NCBI GenBank assembly: GCA_021324675.1
Contig: JAJPIR010000174.1
Span: 1-44,960, forward strand
Direction: 5' to 3'
DNA from: Actinomycetota bacterium
Lineage (GTDB): Bacteria; Actinomycetota; Actinomycetes; Mycobacteriales; Pseudonocardiaceae
DNA: 44,960 bases
Shown: piece after piece, positions 19,077-25,537 of the stretch
How the letters are laid out: each line of letters starts with the position of its first letter
Position numbering within the stretch: the stretch's first letter is position 1
Notes under the pieces: generated by a model
What the model was told of the DNA's origin: nothing
The model's database searches: none
Seen by the model: the letters and a program-made list of their open reading frames with translations, nothing else
Position numbers and translations under genes: made by a program

Positions 19077-20305
19077 CTGTGCGCAGGGCGCGATCGGCCG
19101 GCGCCACGCATCACGGATTCCGGCGGTAGGTGTGTGCGGCCCTGAGCCAGGACGAGTACGGGGCTGGCGAGCGCCGTCAGGTCCGTCCGCGGATCGCCGT
19201 CAACGACGAGAATGTCTGCATCGAATCCCTCGGCCAGTCGCCCGGTGACATGGCCTACTCCGGTTGCCGCAGCTGCCTCTACGGTCGCGGCGGCGATTAC
19301 CTGCTCGGGCCGGAACCCGAAGTCGAGGTATCGCCGCAAGGCCATCGGGAAATCGTTGAACGCGCTTAGTCCCGCATCGGTACCGGCGATAACTCGCACT
19401 CCTCGATCAGCCAACCATTTGGTGCGTCCGACCATGGCGTAGGCGCGGTCGTCGCCGATCTTGCGCCCTAGTGCCCGCCAGTTACCGCTGCTGCCAGGGC
19501 ACACTGCGATGTCCTTGGCAACGATCCGGGCGGCCAGCTCGTCCGAGGGCTCGAACCGCCCTGGCCCGGCCAGGAACGTGCAATGCTCGATGGTGTCCAC
19601 TCCTGCCGCGATGGCCGAGTCAATACTCGCTATTCCGTGCGCGTGCGCTGCTACCGGAAGCCCCAGACCGTGGGCTTCCTCGACCAGAGCCACCAGTTCC
19701 CGGGTGCTGTACTGAGACTCCGACATACCCGCCCCGCCGGGAGTGGTCTGCCCTCCTGAGGCCATCACCTTGATCAGGTCGACTCCTGCTGCCGCGTTTT
19801 CCCGCACCCGCTGCCGAATCTGCGCTTCACCGTCTGCGACACCGCCGAGATACCAGCAGTGTCCGCCGGATGGGGTGATCGGAGCACCCGCTACCAGCAG
19901 CCGCGGGCCAGGGATACTTCCTGCCGCGATGGCATCACGGACCCTGGCGGCGAGACCATCCCGATCTCCCAGATCGCGAGCCGTGGTGACACCGACGTCG
20001 AGTAATTGCCGTGCGTGGCCGGCCATCATCAGTGCCAGTGCCGCCGGATCACCGGGGTCCTGGAACCGGAGGGTCGGTTTGTCACTGGCGTCGAAGCCGA
20101 GGTGTACGTGCGCATTGATAAGGCCCGGCAGCAGGGTGGCATCGGGAAAGGACAGCTCCGTTGTTCCTGGAGCATCACGAAGCAGCCCGTCGCGAGAACC
20201 TACCGCCGTGATGCGACCGCCGGTGACGATGACCGCTCCGCCGGCGATCACCTCGTCCTCCGGGCCTGTCAGCACTCGGCACGCGGAGATCAACAACGGC
20301 GACAC
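19073..20305 (-). CDS. Amidohydrolase (imidazolonepropionase/Xaa-Pro dipeptidase-like)
   Basis: A 410-residue metal-dependent hydrolase of the amidohydrolase superfamily. Metal-binding residues are visible: His66 and His68 in INAHVHLG, Lys179 in DLIKVMASGG (likely carboxylated), His221/His223 in AAHAHG, His241 in IEHCTF and Asp310 in IAGTDAG. The family includes prolidases and other dipeptidases acting on N-acyl amino acids. The chosen start is GTG 20305, after AAAGGGG; longer in-frame starts would overlap the XRE gene. It follows the XRE gene at 65 bases on the same strand. Being beside a RiPP cluster it could act in peptide turnover, but nothing proves a link. Confidence 0.85.
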   Translation of the reverse strand: MSPLLISACRVLTGPEDEVIAGGAVIVTGGRITAVGSRDGLLRDAPGTTELSFPDATLLPGLINAHVHLGFDASDKPTLRFQDPGDPAALALMMAGHARQLLDVGVTTARDLGDRDGLAARVRDAIAAGSIPGPRLLVAGAPITPSGGHCWYLGGVADGEAQIRQRVRENAAAGVDLIKVMASGGQTTPGGAGMSESQYSTRELVALVEEAHGLGLPVAAHAHGIASIDSAIAAGVDTIEHCTFLAGPGRFEPSDELAARIVAKDIAVCPGSSGNWRALGRKIGDDRAYAMVGRTKWLADRGVRVIAGTDAGLSAFNDFPMALRRYLDFGFRPEQVIAAATVEAAAATGVGHVTGRLAEGFDADILVVDGDPRTDLTALASPVLVLAQGRTHLPPESVMRGAGRSRPAHS

Positions 20306-20369
20306 CGAATGCCCCTTTGCCAGCTCCTGACCTTGAGCGTCCGGGGGGCTCAACACCGGGCTATACCGA

Positions 20370-20870
20370 TCATTCGGACTCTCCAGGTGGGTTGTGGCGG
20401 GTGTTGCCTTCTCCTGCTGATCGATCTCTGGCCGCGAGTTCTTCCATGATCGCCAGGATGTCGCGCAGCATGTTCGGGCCCATCTCGCCATACCGCGCCG
20501 AGATACGCTCGATTCCTCGCTCCGCCAGCTGACGAGCAATGTCGCGTTCACTGCTTTGCCGCTCTGGAAGCGCCACTACCTGATTCCGGCCTGCGACGTC
20601 ACGCCACGGCTGGTCGACGGGAGTTTCCGGGTCGAAATATTGCAAGGTCACCGGGACGGCGAGCTTCTCAGAGAAGTAACGCGCCAGGGCTTGCAGGTGC
20701 TGGAATGTCGGGTTGTCGCGGGCTCCGGTGCGAAGCTGCCAGAGATATGCAGCTGACACCGTCGGCCCGCCCATGTCTTTGATCTCCCGCGCCAGCGCTT
20801 CGTAGCTCGGGCTTCCTGCGGCAACGATCAGCGCGTCGATCTTCGCGGCCAGATCTTTCGCTCTTGCCAC
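20370..20870 (-). CDS. XRE-family transcriptional regulator
   Basis: A 166-residue protein with an N-terminal helix-turn-helix (about residues 22-65: PSYEALAREI, VSAAYLWQLRTGARDNPTFQ, LQALARYFSE). This is the arrangement of actinobacterial XRE regulators that have the conserved W-x-L-R-T-G-x-R-D-N-P motif. The C-terminal part is helical (ERDIARQLAERGIERISARY). The start is GTG 20870, directly after an in-frame stop. It is transcribed away from the RiPP cluster and is separated from the precursor gene by 594 bases that contain a promoter sharing a 12-base word with the ImmA operon promoter. It is a strong candidate for the cluster regulator. Confidence 0.87.
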   Translation of the reverse strand: MARAKDLAAKIDALIVAAGSPSYEALAREIKDMGGPTVSAAYLWQLRTGARDNPTFQHLQALARYFSEKLAVPVTLQYFDPETPVDQPWRDVAGRNQVVALPERQSSERDIARQLAERGIERISARYGEMGPNMLRDILAIMEELAARDRSAGEGNTRHNPPGESE

Positions 20871-21076
20871 TCATCCACCACCTCATACTCACGCCGGTGG
20901 CCATGACTGACCATCGCTGCAGGCAAACGTAAGCCAGCATATACGAGCAGATGCGGCCATGAAGGCGGGGCTGTCGCGGCTCTTTGCCATCCTGCGCGCA
21001 GTTATGCCTGTTGAACAGCGTCTTCAAGCACAACCTTGATCTCTGATCGCTGTCTGGCTGCGTTCCACGGGAGTGG

Positions 21077-21105
21077 GTGACAGCCAGGATATAAACTGCT
21101 ATAAA
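21077..21105 (+). promoter_or_regulatory. Predicted promoter of the RiPP cluster
   Basis: GTGACA at 21077-21082, a 17-base spacer and TATAAA at 21100-21105 with an upstream TGC make a good extended -10/-35 promoter reading toward the precursor. The word AACTGCTATAAA at 21094-21105 is identical to that at 17050-17061. Transcription would start near 21112, leaving a leader of about 350 bases. Confidence 0.6.
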
Positions 21106-21464
21106 TGGATGCGTTGAGGTTGTCGAGGGAACGTACGTACCAAGCGACATCGCGAGCGATCACGAGCCGGGAGAGTCGATGTTCCACCCACGCGCCGACC
21201 GCTGTCGGTCATCCCGCCGTCAGCGACCACTCATGCCGTGCTCGCCAGCGGCCCAGTGGAGCTGGCTGGTCCAGGAGTAGCCACGGTCTACGAGATTGCG
21301 GGAGCGATCTCACGATCTACCTCGCCTGCCGGCCGTGTTGAGGCACGGCACGCGCTGATCGGGATTTCAAACCGGGGGTCTCCTATCTGGGTCTCGGGGA
21401 GAAATTCCCCATGAACGTGGCTGATCGGCCACGAAAAATCCACCGAGGAAACGAGGAGGAAAGC
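21106..21464 (+). other. Long leader region before the precursor gene
   Basis: This 359-base stretch contains no confidently assigned gene. Two items are visible. One frame is open from 21118 to a stop at 21412-21414, with possible GTG starts at 21238 and 21256, and ends LIGISNRGSPIWVSGRNSP. A hairpin at 21416-21433 (CGTGGC-6-GCCACG) lies 20 bases before the precursor ribosome binding site. A shorter GGGGA-GAAAT-TCCCC hairpin lies at about 21396-21410. The leader may host attenuation or a leader peptide. Confidence 0.35.
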
Positions 21465-21608
21465 ATGCAGGAAGCGGCTGAAACATTCGAGTTCGCTGAC
21501 TTCACCATCACCTCGCGGGAATGGCAAAACCGCTCTTCCGGCCATGATGTCGTCAACCCATCATCCGACAATGGTCGGGCTGCGTGGAGTAGCGACGCGG
21601 AGGAATGA
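21465..21608 (+). CDS. Candidate RiPP precursor peptide (47 residues)
   Basis: The start is ATG 21465, five bases after a perfect GAGGAGG (21453-21459), the strongest ribosome binding site in the region. An in-frame ATG at 21411 would add 18 residues but lies in a hairpin. The N-terminal half is acidic and aromatic (MQEAAETFEFADFTITSREW), as expected for a leader bound by an RRE domain. The C-terminal half (from Gln21) is a likely core with Ser-Ser pairs at 24-25, 33-34 and 42-43, exactly nine residues apart, each followed by Gly or Asp, plus Pro32 and Trp41. The pairs use different codons (TCT-TCC, TCA-TCC, AGT-AGC), so the pattern is kept at protein level. There is no Cys. It is first in the operon with YcaO, SagB and radical SAM enzymes. 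The leader/core boundary is unknown. Confidence 0.72.
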   Translation: MQEAAETFEFADFTITSREWQNRSSGHDVVNPSSDNGRAAWSSDAEE

Positions 21609-21662
21609 AACACCGGCAATAACTGCTGATGGACCCGCGATCTGCGGGCACTTCGGCGCCGG

Positions 21663-21703
21663 GCCGAGGGGCATCGCGCGGCGCGGGCCGCCGGCCTCTC
21701 GGC
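21663..21703 (+). other. Imperfect stem-loop between precursor and first enzyme gene
   Basis: GCCGAG (21663-21668) pairs with CTCGGC (21698-21703), and the stem continues with GGC/GCC after a mismatch, around a GC-rich loop. It lies in the 147-base gap between the precursor and the first oxygenase gene. Partial terminators here commonly let the precursor be made in excess over the enzymes; there is no T-tract, so this is tentative. Confidence 0.35.
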
Positions 21704-21755
21704 CTGGCCATCCTACCGCGCACCCGGCAAGTCACCCGGAGTGGAGAGGCGTCCG

Positions 21756-22403
21756 ATGCCGTCCCAATCGAACATGATGAACCAGCTGAATACGTCAAAC
21801 TCGACCTGGCGCTTTAAATCCGCGTGCCCGACGCAGCGGCCTTTTCGCCACTTCCAGGTCGCCCGAGTCCTCGACAAGCAGCTCGCAGACCGGCTCCTAG
21901 AATGGCTTGAGACCGCGCCTGGCTTCATTCCCCGTAACGAGCTGTTTTACCGCTCTAGCGCCTTTCATGTGAGCCCGCAAACCGCGCCACCCGCTCTCAG
22001 AGAATTCTTCTCGGTGTCCAATTTTCAGGCCCTGCGCGGCATCATGAGCGAATCGTTCGACCTGCCCTTCGCTGACCGGGTCATCGTTTCCGTCAACCGT
22101 TACGGCCTGGGCCAGGGCACGCTGATCCACACGGACTACGAGCCGGACGGGCAGCGGACCACGTTCTCGTTCACCCACAGGTTCTTGCTGTACCTGAACC
22201 GGGGCTGGCGCGCGGCCTGCGGAGGCGAACTCGGACTCTTCGATGGTCCGGAGCCCACTGACCTGGTTGCCACCGTGACCCCGACCCACAACAGCGGTGT
22301 GGCGCTCGAGATCGGGCCGACCTCCTACCACGCTGTCGCCGCTGTGCGATTTGGCCAGCGCTACAGCCTCAACTTCACCTTCGCCGCCCTGGAGCGGTCG
22401 TGA
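21756..22403 (+). CDS. 2-oxoglutarate/Fe(II)-dependent oxygenase, first copy
   Basis: A 215-residue double-stranded beta-helix oxygenase. The iron facial triad is His125 and Asp127 (LIHTDYEPDG) and His192 (SYHAV), and Arg202 (GQRYSLNFTF) is the expected 2OG-binding residue. Adjacent RFLLYLNRGW and GGELGLFDG are typical of prolyl-4-hydroxylase-like members. It probably hydroxylates the RiPP core peptide. The start is ATG 21756, seven bases after GGAGAGG; GTG 21741 is less likely. It overlaps the radical SAM gene by four bases (GTGA). A second, divergent oxygenase lies 2.5 kb downstream. Confidence 0.9.
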   Translation: MPSQSNMMNQLNTSNSTWRFKSACPTQRPFRHFQVARVLDKQLADRLLEWLETAPGFIPRNELFYRSSAFHVSPQTAPPALREFFSVSNFQALRGIMSESFDLPFADRVIVSVNRYGLGQGTLIHTDYEPDGQRTTFSFTHRFLLYLNRGWRAACGGELGLFDGPEPTDLVATVTPTHNSGVALEIGPTSYHAVAAVRFGQRYSLNFTFAALERS

Positions 22404-24364
22404 AGCTCGCATTGATCACCATGCCGTGGGCAGCTCTGGATTCTCCGTCGTTGGCACTGAGCACGCTGGCCCCGTGCGTCGAGGGCATGCCAGGAGTCGA
22501 CGCCGCAGACATCTGGTACGGGACGCTGCGCTGGGCAGAGTACGTCGCTGAGCAGCACGGGGTGGTGACCGGCGTCTCGCAGTACGACCGCATCGCTGAC
22601 GGATACTTTGTCGCCACCGGCGAGTGGGTGTTCTCCGGGGCGCTGTACGGCCAGCCGGACCCGGAGACCACTCGATTTCACCACCTGGCGGCCAGCAAGG
22701 GCGTCGACCTCACCGAGGCCACCGAGCTATACCGGATTGCTGGGAAGTTCATCGAGAACTGCGCGGCCGACCTGCTGGCCGACGGGTATGACACCTTCGG
22801 CTTCACCACCACTTTCCTGCAGAACGTGCCGTCCCTGGCGCTGGCGAAGGAGCTCAAGAAACGCCGGCCGGACGCCACCGTGATCTTCGGAGGAGCGAAC
22901 TGCGACGGCGTACAGGGCGCCGCCTTGCACCGCTGTTTTCCGTTCGTCGACTACGTCGTGCGCGGCGAGGGCGAGGCGGTATTCCCGAGCCTGCTGAGAT
23001 GGCTTTCAAACCCCTCGGCGACAGCACCTGCCGCACTGTCCGGCCTGTGCTGGCGTGACGGCTCGGGCGCAAGCGTAGCCAACCCGATGCAAGCCCAGCC
23101 GCTGTCGATGGCTCAGGTCCCCCGCGCTGACGTCAGTGGCTACTTCCGGTCGCTGAGCCGGTCCGCGCTCGACCGCTACCTCCGGCCGCAACTCGTGCTC
23201 GAGGGCGCACGCGGGTGCTGGTGGGGCGCCAAACACCACTGCAAATTCTGCGGGCTCAACGGCAACTCGATGCAGTTTCGCAGCAAGCCCGCGGACAGGC
23301 TGTACCTGGAGATCATCCAGACCGTGTCCGAGACCCAGGTCCTGGACGTATCCCTGGCAGACAACATCCTGGACATGGCCTACCTGCGCGATCTGATGCC
23401 GCGGTTGGCCGAGGCGGACTTCGACATCCGGCTCTTCTGCGAGATCAAGTCCAACCTGACCTATGAGCAGCTGGAGCGCCTCGCCCGCGCCAGGGTCGTG
23501 GAAGTCCAGCCCGGCATCGAAAACCTCAACTCCCGCGTGCTCGGCCTGATGCGCAAGGGCGTGACCGGCGTCCGCAACGTGGAACTGCTCCGCAACTGCG
23601 AGACACTGGGAATCGGAGTGTCCTGGAACTACCTTTATGGGTTCCCCGGCGAGAGCGGGTCCGACTACACCGCGATCCTGTCCCAGACTGCCGCGCTCAC
23701 CCACCTGCAACCACCGTCGGCGGCCTTCCGGGTTGCCCTGGAGCGGTTCAGTCCCTACTTCGAAGACCGCGAGCTCGGCTTGCGCAACCGGGGCCCTGCC
23801 CAGCTGTTCGCGGCGATCTACCAGCTGCCCCCGGAGGACCTGGCCGACCTTGTCTACCTCTTCGAAAGCGAGCCGAGCGGGATCAACGGCGCGGTAGAGC
23901 AGGAACTGCTTGCCGCCGCGGAGCGCTGGCGTGCTGGATACCGGGACAGCGAGCTGCGCGCCATCCGCGACGGCCACCGGCTGGTGGTGCTCGACCGGCG
24001 GGTCGGGCGGCCCGCGGGCGAGCATCTGTTGGAAGCCCCGCTTGAGATTGCGGCTTACCAGGGGTTGTTCTCCGGCCGGACGGTGGCTGGGCTGCGCCGC
24101 CACCTCGTAGACGACTGCGGGATCACCGCCGACGAAACCGCCCTGGACGAGCTGATTGACGAATGGCTCAGGCTCGGGCTCGTCTTCGGCGAGTCGGACC
24201 ACTACGTCGCCCTGGCAACGGGCAGCGATCTGCGGCCCGGCCTGTCCCGACACCGGCCCCAGACCGGGCCGGTAGGCCGAAAGGAACACCCGGATGATCG
24301 CAAGCACCGCGCCGTCCGCAAAGTTTTCGTACCGCTGTCTGGTGGACCTAGCCAGGCTTCCTGA
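22400..24364 (+). CDS. B12-binding radical SAM RiPP maturase (RiPP maturation radical SAM protein 1 type)
   Basis: A 654-residue enzyme. The N-terminal cobalamin-binding part contains GFTTTFLQNVPSLALAKELK and VIFGGANCDG, then VDYVVRGEGE (residues about 134-192). The radical SAM core has RGCWWGAKHHCKFCGLNG with Cys273, Cys281 and Cys284, a CX7CX2C spacing instead of CX3CX2C. I recall this as typical of the 'ribosomal peptide maturation radical SAM protein 1' family. It is followed by DVSLADNILDM and EVQPGIENLNSRVLGLMRKG. The C-terminal 70 residues look like a winged helix (LIDEWLRLGLVF) and may bind the leader. Related enzymes methylate unactivated carbons in peptides. The GTG start overlaps the preceding oxygenase. 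Confidence 0.9.
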   Translation: MKLALITMPWAALDSPSLALSTLAPCVEGMPGVDAADIWYGTLRWAEYVAEQHGVVTGVSQYDRIADGYFVATGEWVFSGALYGQPDPETTRFHHLAASKGVDLTEATELYRIAGKFIENCAADLLADGYDTFGFTTTFLQNVPSLALAKELKKRRPDATVIFGGANCDGVQGAALHRCFPFVDYVVRGEGEAVFPSLLRWLSNPSATAPAALSGLCWRDGSGASVANPMQAQPLSMAQVPRADVSGYFRSLSRSALDRYLRPQLVLEGARGCWWGAKHHCKFCGLNGNSMQFRSKPADRLYLEIIQTVSETQVLDVSLADNILDMAYLRDLMPRLAEADFDIRLFCEIKSNLTYEQLERLARARVVEVQPGIENLNSRVLGLMRKGVTGVRNVELLRNCETLGIGVSWNYLYGFPGESGSDYTAILSQTAALTHLQPPSAAFRVALERFSPYFEDRELGLRNRGPAQLFAAIYQLPPEDLADLVYLFESEPSGINGAVEQELLAAAERWRAGYRDSELRAIRDGHRLVVLDRRVGRPAGEHLLEAPLEIAAYQGLFSGRTVAGLRRHLVDDCGITADETALDELIDEWLRLGLVFGESDHYVALATGSDLRPGLSRHRPQTGPVGRKEHPDDRKHRAVRKVFVPLSGGPSQAS

Positions 24365-24875
24365 CCGCGACGTGCTGGGCAGGTGGTCACAGCGTGGCGT
24401 CCAGGAGCTGTCTGTGGCTGGTCGGCTGACCTACCGAAGCCCCGTGCTGGAGTTCCTCCAGTTCCTGCGCGATGCGGCAGGCCACCGCATGGCGGTCTGG
24501 TGGAGGGGGAACCTCGGCCTCACCGATCCCGCCGTCAGCCACCTGCCTCCGGCCGCGGACGACGACGGTGCCTGGAGCGCGGCGCACCGGCCGCTCAGCC
24601 TGACCTGGCGGCGCGGTCCCGGCTTCGTGCGGGTATGCCGGGAGGGGGAACCGAACAAGCAGCACGACATCGTCTTCGGCGATCCACTGCTGGTGCGTGC
24701 CTTTACCTTGGCGCAAAGCCCAGTGCGACCAGCCAGCCATGACGCGGACCGTGGGCTGCCGGCGGCCATGAACTTCCTGGCCTCACACGGCCTGGTCATC
24801 GCGCATCGCGACCGGGTGCTGGCCACCCCGGTCCGAATATTGCGCTGGCCCAGGCAACCCGCGCTGGAGGAATGA
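24294..24875 (+). CDS. DUF5825-like protein of the RiPP cluster
   Basis: A 193-residue soluble protein with no catalytic motif that I recognise. LEFLQFLRDAAGHRMAVWWR, then WRRGPGFVRVCRE, suggest an alpha/beta fold. By size, by position after a B12 radical SAM maturase and by these segments it resembles DUF5825 proteins (from memory), which accompany that enzyme in Actinobacteria. It may be a partner or chaperone of the radical SAM protein. The start ATG 24294, seven bases after AAGGAA, overlaps the radical SAM gene by 71 bases, an unusually long overlap; GTG 24342 is an alternative. The stop is close to the next gene. Confidence 0.65.
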   Translation: MIASTAPSAKFSYRCLVDLARLPDRDVLGRWSQRGVQELSVAGRLTYRSPVLEFLQFLRDAAGHRMAVWWRGNLGLTDPAVSHLPPAADDDGAWSAAHRPLSLTWRRGPGFVRVCREGEPNKQHDIVFGDPLLVRAFTLAQSPVRPASHDADRGLPAAMNFLASHGLVIAHRDRVLATPVRILRWPRQPALEE

Positions 24876-24931
24876 CGTGGACCTGCACTGCCGGACAGCT
24901 CTGCCGAAGGCGCCGAAAGGAGGAACCGGCG

Positions 24932-25537
24932 ATGATCGAGACTGTGGAGCGACGGCGTAGTTCGCCGTTCCCGCATTGCACCTTCAACAAGGTGTTCAGC
25001 CACCAGGTCGCCTGCGGCCTGAGCAGGTGCCTGGCCGACAGGGACGACTGGTCGTACCGCAGCGAACCACACAACCGGGTGCGTACCTGCCACTGGCGGC
25101 CGGACAACCTTCCGCCAGCGATAGCCGCCCTGCTCACCAGGGAGGTCCTGGATGAGCTCGCCGAAGGGGTGCAGAACATGTTCGGCGAGGTGTTCGCTGA
25201 AAAATTCTTCGTCACCGCCAACAAACAAATACCTGGCGATGGCTCGAAGGTGCACAACGACTACTTTGCCGACCACCTCGACCATCCGTTCTTCTTCACG
25301 CATCGGTTGATCGTCTACCTTTCGCCTGACGAGGCCGCCGGGCGCGGGGGAGTGCTGGGGCTGTTCGGCTCAGAAGACCCGAAGGACCTGCAGCGGGTCA
25401 TCACGCCACGGTTCAACACCGGTGTAGCCATGGCGATGGGACCGCGCTCGTTCCATGCGGTAAGCGCGATCACCGCGGGTACCCGCTACAGCCTGTGCTT
25501 CTCGTTCACCAACGCCGACCACCGCTACCACCTATGA
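24932..25537 (+). CDS. 2-oxoglutarate/Fe(II)-dependent oxygenase, second copy
   Basis: A 201-residue oxygenase with the facial triad His108 and Asp110 (KVHNDYFAD) and His175 (SFHAV), and 2OG-binding Arg185 (GTRYSLCFSF). It shares the frame HRLIVYLSP, GVLGLFGSEDP and FNTGVAMAMG with the first copy but is otherwise quite different, so the two are old paralogues with probably distinct target residues. The start is ATG 24932, seven bases after GGAGG; ATG 24872, overlapping the DUF5825-like stop, is possible but adds a Cys/Arg-rich stretch unlike the family. The stop overlaps the MmgE/PrpD start (ATGA). Confidence 0.9.
   Translation: MIETVERRRSSPFPHCTFNKVFSHQVACGLSRCLADRDDWSYRSEPHNRVRTCHWRPDNLPPAIAALLTREVLDELAEGVQNMFGEVFAEKFFVTANKQIPGDGSKVHNDYFADHLDHPFFFTHRLIVYLSPDEAAGRGGVLGLFGSEDPKDLQRVITPRFNTGVAMAMGPRSFHAVSAITAGTRYSLCFSFTNADHRYHL

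Noticed and set aside
19743-20330. 195-codon + strand frame opposite the amidohydrolase
   Set aside because: Antisense to a gene with complete metal-binding motifs; it has no motif of its own.
21629-21817. 62-codon frame after the precursor as a second precursor
   Set aside because: Arg/Gly-rich, no ribosome binding site, and it runs into the oxygenase gene; it looks like a shadow of GC-rich spacer.
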